From Spirochaetales bacterium (GTDB lineage Bacteria > Spirochaetota > Spirochaetia > CADAEX01): a stretch of 26,875 nucleotides of DNA. This document shows, in pieces, positions 7,585 through 15,467 of this stretch. The DNA is taken from NCBI GenBank assembly GCA_024233785.1, contig JACKPD010000025.1, positions 1 to 26,875 on the forward strand. The letters are read 5' to 3'. Made by a program: the position numbers and the translations under genes. How positions within the stretch are numbered: position 1 is the first letter of the stretch; each line of letters opens with the position of its first letter. The notes beneath the pieces were generated by a model. The model made no database searches, was not told the origin of the DNA, and was given only the letters and a program-made list of their open reading frames with translations.

Positions 7585-8598
7585 ATGCCCTTTTTTATCA
7601 ATTATCCGACCTGGCTGCACCCTGAGATAATTCCGGGACTGCCTTTCAGATGGTATGGAGTAATGTACATGATTGCATTTCTCCTTTCGTACATACTTTT
7701 CAAAAAACAGGTAAAAGAAAAAAACCTTGATTATTCCGAGGATACAGTTACAAATCTTTTTTTCTGGGCAATCCTGGGCGTTCTTATAGGAGGGCGTGTT
7801 TTTTCAACCCTCTTCTACGACCAGAGCGGAAAATACTGGATGAACCCCCTTCTTATATTCTGGCCTTTTGACAGCAATTTCAATTTTACAGGGCTTCAGG
7901 GTATGTCATACCATGGGGGCCTGCTCGGTGTAATTATTGCCGTAATTATCTACTGCAGAAAAAACAGGTTAAATATTCTTGAAACAGGTGATATGTTTGC
8001 GGCGGCAGCCCCCGCCGGATACACGTTCGGAAGGCTTGGAAACTTTATCAATGGAGAATTATTCGGAAGGGTCACCTCTTCTCCCTGGGGAATGGTATTC
8101 CCTGATGCCCCTTCCTTTCCGGTTAAGGAAGGATGGGTGCTTGAAACAGCACTCAAGGCCGGGATAGATGTCACATCTATCGGTGAATATGTAAACCTGC
8201 CGCGGCACCCGAGCCAGCTTTACGAGGCATTGTTCGAAGGGATATTATTATGGGTTTTCCTGTGGTTTTTTATGAGAAAAAGAAAACTGCCCGGGGGGAC
8301 TCTTATCGGAGCATATATAGCCGGGTACGGACTTGTCAGATTTTTTATAGAGTACTTCAGGGAGCCGGACCAGGAAATAGGGTTTATTCTTTCGCTTTCA
8401 TCAAACCCGGGGCATATCTACAGGTTTGATTCACTGCTTAATTTCTCCCAGGGGCAGCTTCTGTGCTTTTTTATGATAGCGGGCGGCCTGTTGTTTATGT
8501 ATATACTTAAAAAAAATGAGAATAAGAAAGCCGCGGCGGAAGAGATGCGTGAGACAAAACTGAAAAAAGGGCTTAAAGATTTAAGAAAAAAGAAATAG
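7585..8598 (+). CDS. lgt: Prolipoprotein diacylglyceryl transferase
   Basis: Lgt attaches diacylglycerol from phosphatidylglycerol to the lipobox cysteine of prolipoproteins at the inner membrane, the first step of lipoprotein maturation. The 337-residue, multi-helix protein has the family marks: FRWYGVMY (21-28), GGRVF (69-73), YHGGLLG (109-115), GRLGNFINGE (149-158), RHPSQLYEA (207-215) and GLVRFFIEYFREPD (249-262). His110, Arg150 and Asn153 correspond to essential positions. The frame extends upstream to a TTG at 7537, but ATG 7585 is chosen because GGAG lies 5-8 bases before it and the MPFFINYP start fits the family. A lysine-rich C-terminal tail of about 28 residues follows the last helix. 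It is the last gene of the plus-strand cluster. Confidence 0.95.
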   Translation: MPFFINYPTWLHPEIIPGLPFRWYGVMYMIAFLLSYILFKKQVKEKNLDYSEDTVTNLFFWAILGVLIGGRVFSTLFYDQSGKYWMNPLLIFWPFDSNFNFTGLQGMSYHGGLLGVIIAVIIYCRKNRLNILETGDMFAAAAPAGYTFGRLGNFINGELFGRVTSSPWGMVFPDAPSFPVKEGWVLETALKAGIDVTSIGEYVNLPRHPSQLYEALFEGILLWVFLWFFMRKRKLPGGTLIGAYIAGYGLVRFFIEYFREPDQEIGFILSLSSNPGHIYRFDSLLNFSQGQLLCFFMIAGGLLFMYILKKNENKKAAAEEMRETKLKKGLKDLRKKK

Positions 8599-8615
8599 GG
8601 CAGGTCATCTTGTTC

Positions 8616-8663
8616 AGTGCAGACCGCAAGGCCTGTCCTTAGTGCAGACCGTCAGGCCTGTCC
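8616..8663. repeat. Imperfect 23-bp tandem repeat at the rbgA 3' end
   Basis: Two 23-bp copies (8616-8638 and 8641-8663) differ at two adjacent bases and have a 25-bp period. The right copy encodes the last residues of RbgA (DRPDGLH); the left copy lies just past its stop, toward lgt. Both contain AGGCCTGTCC or the near-identical AAGGCCTGTCC. This looks like a short local duplication. Confidence 0.8.
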
Positions 8664-9490
8664 AGGCACAGCCCGCCGAGCCGGCCTTCCCTCACTTCTG
8701 TCAGAATTATCCGCGAAACCTTGTCAGTATCTACTATGCCGCCGGTTACAAGACAACCCCTCTTTTTACCTATTATCTGAAGAAGCTCATCAGGGGCAGT
8801 TTCCTCTACTGTCTTAAGTTCTATTCCATACCGCTCGGAAAGATTTACAGGATAGAGTTTTTTAAGCAGCGCTAGGGCTTTTACCGCTATATCATCCCTG
8901 TAAAGAATACTGTCCCTCACACTCCCCAGAATAGCAAGTTTTTCACCTACTTCCTGGTCTTCGAACTTATGCCAGAGTACTCCAGGTGTATCTATAAGGT
9001 GCAGCCGTTCTGAAATCTTCACTTTTTTAAGATCACGGGTTACACCGGGTTTGTTGCTCACTTCCTGTTTCTTCTTTCCCGCTATATGGTTAAGTATTGC
9101 GGATTTCCCTACATTCGGTACGCCAATAATCATTGCCCTTATCGCCCGTTTACCTATCCATTCAAATTCGCGGCAGAGATATCTGCTTTTTTCAACAATA
9201 CCGGAAATGTTCTTTCCCGTTATGGCAGAAACCTGGACAACATCGCTGTTGCTCCTGTTTTTTTTAAAATATTCTTCCCACAATTTTAAAACAGAGCTGT
9301 CTGCCAGGTCCGACTTGTTAAGGACTATAAGAAGAGGTTTGTTTTCTACTATTTTTTCAATCATAGGATTGCGGCTTGACCAGGGGATTCTCGCATCAAG
9401 TATTTCAAGGACTATATCTGACTTGCCGATATTTTCCCTTATCTGGCCGATTCCCTTGTGCATGTGGCCTGGAAACCATTGTACTGGCAT
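8639..9490 (-). CDS. rbgA: Ribosome biogenesis GTPase RbgA/YlqF
   Basis: A circularly permuted GTPase that helps late 50S assembly. The motif order is G4-G5-G1-G2-G3: NKSD at 58-61, SAITG at 88-92, GVPNVGKS at 123-130, the GVTRD segment at 149-153 and DTPG at 167-170. The N terminus MPVQWFPGHMHKG is typical of the YlqF family, and an alpha-helical C-terminal RNA-binding domain follows. The length of 283 is normal. A GGAG ribosome site stands 5 bases before the ATG. It is the last gene of the glnS-eamA-rbgA run, 23 bases after the transporter. Confidence 0.93.
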   Translation of the reverse strand: MPVQWFPGHMHKGIGQIRENIGKSDIVLEILDARIPWSSRNPMIEKIVENKPLLIVLNKSDLADSSVLKLWEEYFKKNRSNSDVVQVSAITGKNISGIVEKSRYLCREFEWIGKRAIRAMIIGVPNVGKSAILNHIAGKKKQEVSNKPGVTRDLKKVKISERLHLIDTPGVLWHKFEDQEVGEKLAILGSVRDSILYRDDIAVKALALLKKLYPVNLSERYGIELKTVEETAPDELLQIIGKKRGCLVTGGIVDTDKVSRIILTEVREGRLGGLCLDRPDGLH

Positions 9491-9513
9491 AAAAACTCCG
9501 GAATCAAACTATA

Positions 9514-10359
9514 TCAGGAAAGTTTTATTAAAATAAGCCCTGCTGTAATAAGCGCTATACCCATAATTTTACCGGGGGTAATTTTTTCTTTTAGAAAAAT
9601 TATTCCAAGGACCGAACCGATTACAATTGAAAACTCCCTTACCGCGGAAATATATCCTGCATTCGCAAGTGTAAACGCATAAAGTATCATTAGGTATGTC
9701 CCAAGCGCTCCGTAGCCGATTATGATGGAATATTTCCAGCTCTTCTTAAAAGTCTCTTTTATCTGGGGAAGCCCTTTTCTGAAAACAAACGGTGTCATGA
9801 GGGATAAAGCCATCATGTCTTTTAAATTCAGGTATGCTACAGGATTGGTGTGGGCAACACCTGCCTTGTCATTTACCGAATAAGTTATAATTGATGCTCC
9901 GACGCAGACTGCATAGACAAGCACACTTAAATCCCCTTTAATCAGCTTCCTCTTAAGACTTATTATTATAACCCCTGAAAAAATAAGAGCTATTCCGGCA
10001 ACACCGGACGGGCTGAAACTCTCTCCGAGCAGAAGAAAAGCAAAAACAGCGGTGCCGGCTATTCCAGTGCCTCTTGCAACCGGATAGACAACCGAGATGT
10101 CCCCTTTTCTGTAGCCGAGGTAGAGAAAATAATAATACGAAATATGGGCAAGGGCGGTAACAGACATGAACCTCAATTCATATAGTGTCAGTCCGTTGAC
10201 AGAGATAATATAAAGTGAAACAGGCAGCAGGGTAAGGTTTGCCATCCAGAGGCCTGCAAGTGTTACCTGAAGGCTGCCGGAGGCTTTCTTGCTGAAAAAA
10301 TTCCATACCGCGTGGGTAAATGCCGCAAAAAGAACCAGGAAAAAGACTCTTAATTCCAT
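9514..10359 (-). CDS. EamA/DMT-superfamily transporter
   Basis: About 281 residues with ten hydrophobic segments forming two EamA repeats, the plan of drug/metabolite transporters. Repeat one runs from LVLFAAFTHAVWNFFSKKA to the GVIIIS segment; the pattern YPVARGTG with LLLGESFSPSG marks its second half. Repeat two ends with FSIVIGSVLGIIFLKEKITPGKIMGI, the typical last helices. Substrate cannot be predicted; relatives export amino acids, nucleotide-sugar or drug-like compounds. The frame opens at ATG 10386, but ATG 10359 is preferred since TTGGA lies at a proper distance before it. It sits 58 bases (31 from the upstream ATG) after glnS and 23 bases before rbgA. Confidence 0.82.
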   Translation of the reverse strand: MELRVFFLVLFAAFTHAVWNFFSKKASGSLQVTLAGLWMANLTLLPVSLYIISVNGLTLYELRFMSVTALAHISYYYFLYLGYRKGDISVVYPVARGTGIAGTAVFAFLLLGESFSPSGVAGIALIFSGVIIISLKRKLIKGDLSVLVYAVCVGASIITYSVNDKAGVAHTNPVAYLNLKDMMALSLMTPFVFRKGLPQIKETFKKSWKYSIIIGYGALGTYLMILYAFTLANAGYISAVREFSIVIGSVLGIIFLKEKITPGKIMGIALITAGLILIKLS

Positions 10360-10417
10360 TATTTTTCCAATTGTCCTGCAGGACATAAATCTATTTACAA
10401 AAAGATCCGCACCTGAG

Positions 10418-12100
10418 TTAATTTCTGGAGGATATTTTTCCCCAGGTATCTTTTAATGTAACAGTTCTGTTAAATACCAGCCTGCCGTCTCTGCTGTCGA
10501 GGCTGTCAGGACAGAAATATCCCTGTCTTAAAAACTGGAACCTCATTCCGGGCCTTGCTTCGGCAAGAGACGGTTCCGCAAGCGCTTTTTCAATTATCTG
10601 GAGAGAGGAAGGATTGATATTATGCACAAATTCTCCCCCCTCTTCAGGATCCGGTTTTATAAACAGGGTGCTGTACAGCCTCACTTCGCACTCAACAGCA
10701 TCAGCTGCCGAAACCCAGTGTGAGGTCCCTTTAACCTTTCTCCCGTCCTCACTCCAGCCGCCGCGGCTTTTTGGGTCGTATTCGCAGATTACTTCCGTAA
10801 CATTTCCGCTGCCGTCTGTCTTATAGTCAACACACTTTACATAATAGGCATGCTTAAGCCTTATCTCATTTCCGGGAGATAGACGGAAATACTTTTTGGG
10901 AGGGTCTATCATAAAGTCTTCCCTCTCAATGAAGATCTCACGCGAGAATGGAATTTTCCTGCTCCCCCCGCCGTCCGGCTGCTCGGGATTATTTTCCCCG
11001 TCAAGCCATTCTGTTTTATTTTCGGGATAGTTTCTGATTATAACTTTAAGGGGGTCAAGAACAACCATTCTTCTGTCAGCGTTTCTGTTGAGGTCCTCCC
11101 TGAGGCAGTATTCAAGAAGCGCATAATCAACAGTGCTGTCTGCTTTCGCGACACCTATGCGGGCTGCAAACTCCCGTATAGCCTCAGGTGTATAACCTCT
11201 TCTCCTCAGGCCCGATATTGTAGGCATCCGCGGGTCGTCCCAGCCTGAAACATATCCTTCCTTTACCAGACGCAGAAGCTTTCTTTTGCTCATTACAACA
11301 TAGGTAAGATTAAGCCGGGCAAATTCGATCTGCTGCGGCCGGCACGGCGCATCAGCCTCCCTGACTACCCAGTCGTAAAGCGGCCTGTGGTCTTCGAACT
11401 CGAGTGTGCAGATAGAGTGGGTTATCCCCTCTATTGCATCGGATAAGGCATGGGCATAATCATACATAGGATAGATGCACCATTTATCGCCTGTCCTGTG
11501 GTGATGGGCGAACTTTATCCTGTAGATTACAGGGTCCCTCATATTGAGATTTGGGGACGCCATATCGATTTTTGCACGGAGGACACAATCACCTTCCTTA
11601 AAATCGCCGTTCCTCATTTTTTCAAACAGCTCAAGGTTCTCATCAACAGTCCTGTTCCTGTCCGGGCTTTCCTTCCCCGGTTCTGTAAGTGTTCCCCTGT
11701 ACTCTCTTGTTTTTTCAGCGTCAAGAGTATCGACATAGGCAAGTCCTTTTTTGATAAGCACCAAAGCATACTCATAGAGCTTATCAAAATAGTCTGAGGC
11801 AAAAAACATTTTATCTCCCCAGTCAAAACCGAGCCATTTAACATCTGTTTTTATCGATTCAATATATTCAACTTCCTCTTTTTCAGGATTCGTATCGTCA
11901 AACCGCAGATGTGTAACCCCTCCGTACTGTCTTGCCAGGCCGAAATTGAGGCAGATTGATTTTGCGTGTCCTATATGGAGATAGCCGTTAGGTTCAGGAG
12001 GAAACCTCGTTACAACCCTGCCGCTGTTTTTACCGGCGCTGATATCCTCCTCAATAATTCTCTGAATAAAGTTTTTTAGCAGATTTGTGTTTTCGTCCAT
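10418..12100 (-). CDS. glnS: Glutaminyl-tRNA synthetase
   Basis: Charges tRNA-Gln directly with glutamine. The 560-residue class I enzyme has PPEPNGYLHIGHAKS (34-48, HIGH at 42-45), FDDTNPEKE (67-75), YDYAHALSDAIEGITHS (213-229) typical of GlnRS, and the KMSKS-loop variant VMSKRK (269-274). The C-terminal two beta-barrel anticodon-binding region is complete, including RLSPGNEIRLKHAY and the FNRTV end. A glutamyl enzyme would lack the GlnRS-type barrels. The start ATG follows CAGGA at a suitable distance. Many bacteria lack GlnRS and use GatCAB instead, so its presence is informative about the lineage. Confidence 0.96.
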   Translation of the reverse strand: MDENTNLLKNFIQRIIEEDISAGKNSGRVVTRFPPEPNGYLHIGHAKSICLNFGLARQYGGVTHLRFDDTNPEKEEVEYIESIKTDVKWLGFDWGDKMFFASDYFDKLYEYALVLIKKGLAYVDTLDAEKTREYRGTLTEPGKESPDRNRTVDENLELFEKMRNGDFKEGDCVLRAKIDMASPNLNMRDPVIYRIKFAHHHRTGDKWCIYPMYDYAHALSDAIEGITHSICTLEFEDHRPLYDWVVREADAPCRPQQIEFARLNLTYVVMSKRKLLRLVKEGYVSGWDDPRMPTISGLRRRGYTPEAIREFAARIGVAKADSTVDYALLEYCLREDLNRNADRRMVVLDPLKVIIRNYPENKTEWLDGENNPEQPDGGGSRKIPFSREIFIEREDFMIDPPKKYFRLSPGNEIRLKHAYYVKCVDYKTDGSGNVTEVICEYDPKSRGGWSEDGRKVKGTSHWVSAADAVECEVRLYSTLFIKPDPEEGGEFVHNINPSSLQIIEKALAEPSLAEARPGMRFQFLRQGYFCPDSLDSRDGRLVFNRTVTLKDTWGKISSRN

Positions 12101-12128
12101 AATTTTTTCCTGTTTTTATATTGCTGAT

Positions 12129-12242
12129 GTATTTACAATACTTTGCCGTAACAGACAGTCTCTGCATGTTTGAAGCAGGGAATCATTTTACTGAATATCT
12201 GCTGCAGAAACCGGCCCCTGCACCGCTGGTGCGGATTTTTTT
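12129..12242 (+). ncRNA. Possible small RNA ending at an orphan terminator
   Basis: The 140-base gap between glnS and parB, both minus strand, holds a plus-strand string of structure: a 7-bp hairpin TCTCTGC/GCAGGGA (12159-12181, one G-T pair), a short CTGCAG dyad near 12200-12207, and a terminator at 12218-12242. No plus-strand gene lies upstream for over 3 kb. No convincing promoter was found; TACAAT (12134-12139) is the best -10-like box and has no good -35. It matches no RNA family I know (not SRP RNA, 6S or tmRNA by eye). It could simply be antisense protection for parB. Confidence 0.25.
12218..12242 (+). terminator. Plus-strand intrinsic terminator beside the parB stop
   Basis: A 7-bp stem CTGCACC/GGTGCGG (12218-12224 with 12228-12234, one T-G pair) with a 3-base loop is followed by A and seven T's (12236-12242). 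The T run overlaps the parB stop codon. On the minus strand the same hairpin lacks a U tract, so it faces the wrong way for parB. Confidence 0.6.
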
Positions 12243-13122
12243 ATCTTGCTATCAGTTCAAAAAGCCTCTCAAGGTCTTCCCTTGAAAAATATGATATTTC
12301 AATCTTACCCTTGGCAAGGCTCCCGTTAAGATTTACCTTTGTTCCCAGCGCGTCGATAAGCTGCTGCTCAAGATTCATAACGTCGGGGCTTTTTTTCTTC
12401 TGGAGCTGCTCTTTTTTCTCACCGGTCCCGTGGAGGCTTCTCATTCCGTTGTTAAGGTCCGAAGACTGTTTTTCAGCTTCCCTGACAGAAAGGCCGCCGT
12501 TAATAATTCTGTTAAAAAGGATCCTTTGGTCAGCCGGGTTAATTACTGAAAGCACGGCCCTTGCATGTCCGGCTGATATTTCGCCTGACGAAAGCGCGTC
12601 CTGCATGTCCTGGGGCATTTTAAGGAGTCTCAGGCTGTTCGCGATTGTCGAGCGGTTTTTCCCAATCTTTTTGGAAAGTTCATCCTGACCCAGGTTATAG
12701 CTTGTAATAAGGGTCTGGTATGCTTTTGCCTCTTCAATGGGGGATAAGTCTTCCCTCTGAATATTTTCAATCAGGGCAATCTCGTATTTTTCCTCTTCCG
12801 TAAAATTCTTTTCAATAACAGGTATTTTTTTAAGACCCGCAATGCCGGAGGCCCTGAAACGCCTTTCCCCTGCTATTATTATATATCTGTCCCCTTTTTT
12901 CTCAACAAGGATCGGCTGAAGCACCCCTTTTTCCCTTATCGATTCCGCAAGCTCATCAAGCATTTCAGCATTGAACTCTTTACGGGGCTGGTTGGGATTC
13001 GGAACAATCTTGTCAATATCTACATAAAGCCCAATAACTCCATTTTTATCTTCTGCCAATGTTTCATCAGATACAGACTGGAACAGCGCTTCAAGTCCTT
13101 TGCCCAGAGCTCTTTTAGACAC
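12241..13122 (-). CDS. parB: Chromosome-partitioning protein ParB
   Basis: ParB binds parS, loads as a CTP-dependent clamp and spreads along DNA near the origin. The N-terminal LGKGLEALF (6-14) is the ParA-contact peptide. The CTPase domain has NPNQPRKEF (42-50), GERRFRAS (85-92) and ENIQREDLSPIEEA (119-132). A helix-turn-helix follows at about 146-168 (LSKKIGKNRSTIANSLRLL), then a linker and a C-terminal dimer domain ending ERLFELIAR. Length 293 is typical. A GTG start behind GAGG overlaps the end of parA by 8 bases. A perfect parS lies about 2.35 kb away. Confidence 0.95.
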   Translation of the reverse strand: MSKRALGKGLEALFQSVSDETLAEDKNGVIGLYVDIDKIVPNPNQPRKEFNAEMLDELAESIREKGVLQPILVEKKGDRYIIIAGERRFRASGIAGLKKIPVIEKNFTEEEKYEIALIENIQREDLSPIEEAKAYQTLITSYNLGQDELSKKIGKNRSTIANSLRLLKMPQDMQDALSSGEISAGHARAVLSVINPADQRILFNRIINGGLSVREAEKQSSDLNNGMRSLHGTGEKKEQLQKKKSPDVMNLEQQLIDALGTKVNLNGSLAKGKIEISYFSREDLERLFELIAR

Positions 13123-13870
13123 GGTTAATTACCTCTTCAGAAAGTTTTTTATAGCTTCTTGCGCCGGTTGAATCATCACGGTATATGCTTATGGGAAGAC
13201 CGTGGGACGGGGCTTCCGACAGGGCTACGTTCCGGGGAATTACAGTTCTGAATACTTTTTCCCTGAAATAACCTGTAACATTTTTTACAACTTCATTGGC
13301 AAGATTTGTTCTTGTATCATACATGGTAAATACTATACCGCCGATTGACAGCTTTTTATTAAGTTCCCGCTGTATGCCCGCGATTGTCTGGACAAGCAGA
13401 GTAAGCCCTTCAAGAGCAAAATATTCGCACTGAAGAGGAATTATTACATGGTCTGCGGCAACAAGCCCGTTAAGGGTAAGAATCCCCAGCGACGGCGGGC
13501 TGTCAATAAATATATAGTCATAATTGTTTTTTATCTTTTCAATTATTTTTTTAAGATAGTATTCCTTGTCTTCCTGATCAACAAGTTCAATATTTGCCCC
13601 TGTCAGGTTGATATTGGCAGCTACTGCAGAAAGGTTTTCAACCGGTGTTTTCTGTATAACATCTTCTATTTCAGCCTTTCCCGATAAAACCTCATATATT
13701 CCCGGTTTTTTTTTATCTAATCCAAGGCTTGAGGAGAGGTTTCCCTGAGGGTCAAAGTCAACAAGAAGTGTTTTCTTTCCCGCATCAGCTATATATGCGC
13801 CGAGATTTACCGCAGTAGTAGTTTTTCCTACTCCGCCTTTCTGATTTGCAAATACTATAATTTTTCCCAT
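13115..13870 (-). CDS. parA: Chromosome-partitioning ATPase ParA (Soj)
   Basis: ParA forms ATP-bound dimers on the nucleoid and pulls ParB-parS complexes apart. The 251 residues start MGKIIVFANQKGGVGKTT, the deviant Walker A at 10-17, then LLVDFDPQGNLSSSLG (35-50) and YIFIDSPPSLGILT (119-132), with EAPSHGLPI near the end. Length and motifs fit the chromosomal Soj group. The ATG has no ribosome site, and the nearest good -10 box ends nine bases upstream (see the promoter entry), so a leaderless or near-leaderless mRNA is possible. It is followed by parB with overlap. Confidence 0.95.
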   Translation of the reverse strand: MGKIIVFANQKGGVGKTTTAVNLGAYIADAGKKTLLVDFDPQGNLSSSLGLDKKKPGIYEVLSGKAEIEDVIQKTPVENLSAVAANINLTGANIELVDQEDKEYYLKKIIEKIKNNYDYIFIDSPPSLGILTLNGLVAADHVIIPLQCEYFALEGLTLLVQTIAGIQRELNKKLSIGGIVFTMYDTRTNLANEVVKNVTGYFREKVFRTVIPRNVALSEAPSHGLPISIYRDDSTGARSYKKLSEEVINRV

Positions 13871-13878
13871 TTAGAGTC

Positions 13879-13907
13879 ATTATATAGTAAAAACATTTGT
13901 TTGTCTT
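13879..13907 (-). promoter_or_regulatory. Candidate parA promoter giving a very short leader
   Basis: On the minus strand a perfect TATAAT (13879-13884) lies 17 bp from AAGACA (13902-13907, 4 of 6). Transcription would start near 13872, only about two bases before the parA ATG at 13870. A second TATAAT at 13953-13958 could give a longer leader but lacks a recognisable -35. Confidence 0.4.
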
Positions 13908-13922
13908 TAAGTTAAAATAAAC

Positions 13923-13950
13923 TTGACTATTAATATGATAATTGTAATCT
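13923..13950 (+). promoter_or_regulatory. Weak candidate promoter for nfu
   Basis: TTGACT (13923-13928) is followed after 16 bp by TAATCT (13945-13950), which matches only 3 of 6 -10 bases. The tract is very AT-rich and lies between divergent parA and nfu. Only the -35 is convincing. Confidence 0.3.
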
Positions 13951-13983
13951 TTATTATATATTTTAGATTGCCGGAGAAAAAAC

Positions 13984-14208
13984 ATGCTTATAGATGATGT
14001 TAAAAAAGCTGTAGAAGATGTTCGTCCAAGCCTTAAAGCTGATGGAGGAGACATAGAGTTTGTAAGTGTCAGCGATGACGGAAAAGTCAAGGTAAAGCTG
14101 AAAGGCGCATGCCACGGATGTCCTATGGCCCAGGTTACACTCAAACAGGGTGTTGAAAAATATATCAAAGGTAAGATTCCTGCTGTTGTATCTGTTGACG
14201 CTGTTTAA
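13984..14208 (+). CDS. NifU C-terminal-domain (Nfu-type) Fe-S scaffold protein
   Basis: A 74-residue stand-alone NifU C-terminal domain, which holds or carries Fe-S clusters between protein subunits. The core DVRPSLKADGGDIEFV (12-27) and the cluster site GACHGCPMA (41-49, Cys43 and Cys46) are intact. There is no N-terminal scaffold domain. The ATG is preceded by CCGGAG. It stands alone between parA and a strong terminator, so it is probably transcribed singly. No isc or suf genes are nearby. Confidence 0.92.
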   Translation: MLIDDVKKAVEDVRPSLKADGGDIEFVSVSDDGKVKVKLKGACHGCPMAQVTLKQGVEKYIKGKIPAVVSVDAV

Positions 14209-14267
14209 GCGCAAAAGCTGCATCATATTTTTATTTGAATCAATCTGATATATTGTAATAATATTCA

Positions 14268-14304
14268 GGGGATTTATGCTTTGTAAGTATAAATCCCTTT
14301 TTTT
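14268..14304 (+). terminator. Strong intrinsic terminator after nfu
   Basis: A 13-bp stem with one G-T pair (14269-14281 with 14285-14297) closes a three-base loop and is followed by seven T's (14298-14304). It is unidirectional, ending nfu transcription about 60-95 bases past the stop and isolating the adenosine deaminase gene. Confidence 0.88.
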
Positions 14305-14420
14305 ATGTATTAAATTTGTTTGACTAATTTTTATCCGATTTAATGCCGTTATTGTAATAATGATAAATTTATTTTTACATTTCAGCCTTATTGTGTTTAA
14401 ATACTAGGTAAGAGAGAAAC

Positions 14421-15467
14421 ATGGAAGTTAAAGAAACCTTGACCAAGGAGCAGAAAGATTTCAAAACTCTTCTGCTTAGACTGCCTAAAACTGAAATACA
14501 CCTCCATCTCGAGGGAACAGCTTCTGTAGAAACAATATGGTCGCTGATGAAGAAAAACAATCTCAACCATACTGACATCTCAAATAAAGAAGATCTTAAA
14601 AAGAAATTCCAGATAACAAACCTTGAAGAGTTTATCGATCTTTTCATCAACGTTATACAGAGCAGTTTTTCAACTGAAAATGATATTGAATATCTTATAA
14701 ATGATGCCGGTGAATATCTTAAGAAAAGCAACACTGTTTATTCTGAAATATTTTTCGCTCCTTCCAAATTTGTTTCAATGGGATTTGATTTCGGGAAAAT
14801 GATAAAAATCCTTGAAAAAGGAACAAGTACAATAATGGACAGGCACGGTATCGAGGTTAAATACATTATTGATGTATCAAGAAGCTTCGGTTTTGATAAT
14901 GCAATGAGAAACCTTGACCTTGTTATTGCCAATCCTTCAAAATCTGTCATTGGAATAGGGCTGGGAGGTTCTGAAACTAAAGGACCGGCCAGGGATTTTC
15001 AAAAAGTTTTTGAAAAGGCGATTTCGCACGGTTTTCATGTTGTGGCCCATGCCGGAGAGGATGTAGGCCCTGAGTCTGTCTGGGATGCGTTAAATCTGCT
15101 TAAAGCTGAAAGAATAGGTCATGGTATAAGTTCCATAAATGATGAAAAACTGATGAAACACCTTGAGGAAAAACAGATTCCCCTTGAAATTTGCCCGACA
15201 AGCAATCTTTTTACAAGAAAATATGCAAAAACGCTTGAAGAGCATCCTGTAAGGAAGTTTTTTGACAGAAATATGAATGTAACAATAAACACGGATGACC
15301 CGACTCTTTTTTCAGTTAACCTTATAGAAGAATACATGACTCTTTACAATAAAAAAATATTTACCGGCAGCGAGATAGTTAAACTGATTAAAAATAATAT
15401 TTATGCGACCTTTCTTCCTGACGCTAAAAAAGATAAAATCTGGAAAGAGTGCGAATCCAGACTCTAA
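14421..15467 (+). CDS. add: Adenosine deaminase
   Basis: Converts adenosine or deoxyadenosine to inosine in purine salvage. The 348-residue TIM-barrel protein has zinc ligands in EIHLHLEG (25-32, His27 and His29), the VAHAGEDVGPESVW segment near 208-221, RIGHG near 231-235, EICPTSN near 255 and the TINTDDP end strand near 288-294. GPESVW and RIGHG favour adenosine over adenine deaminase, but an aminodeoxyfutalosine-type substrate is not excluded. The ATG follows AGAGAG. The upstream gap 14305-14420 shows no strong promoter; TTGTAA-N18-TACATT (about 14354-14383) is the best candidate. The stop overlaps the first bases of the parS palindrome. Confidence 0.9.
   Translation: MEVKETLTKEQKDFKTLLLRLPKTEIHLHLEGTASVETIWSLMKKNNLNHTDISNKEDLKKKFQITNLEEFIDLFINVIQSSFSTENDIEYLINDAGEYLKKSNTVYSEIFFAPSKFVSMGFDFGKMIKILEKGTSTIMDRHGIEVKYIIDVSRSFGFDNAMRNLDLVIANPSKSVIGIGLGGSETKGPARDFQKVFEKAISHGFHVVAHAGEDVGPESVWDALNLLKAERIGHGISSINDEKLMKHLEEKQIPLEICPTSNLFTRKYAKTLEEHPVRKFFDRNMNVTINTDDPTLFSVNLIEEYMTLYNKKIFTGSEIVKLIKNNIYATFLPDAKKDKIWKECESRL

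Noticed and set aside
8598..8663. Hairpin GGGCAGG with CCTGTCC after lgt as a terminator
   Set aside because: The loop is over 25 bases and there is no T tract; the direct repeat explains the similarity better.
9051..9536. 161-residue plus-strand open frame over rbgA
   Set aside because: It is antisense to conserved GTPase motifs and has no recognisable features.
12101..12240. SRP RNA, 6S RNA or tmRNA in the glnS-parB gap
   Set aside because: The conserved SRP loop bases and tmRNA tRNA-like ends are absent; only a generic structured RNA remains possible.
12170..12688. 172-residue plus-strand open frame over parB
   Set aside because: It is antisense to intact parB, Ser/Phe/Leu-rich, without motif or ribosome site.
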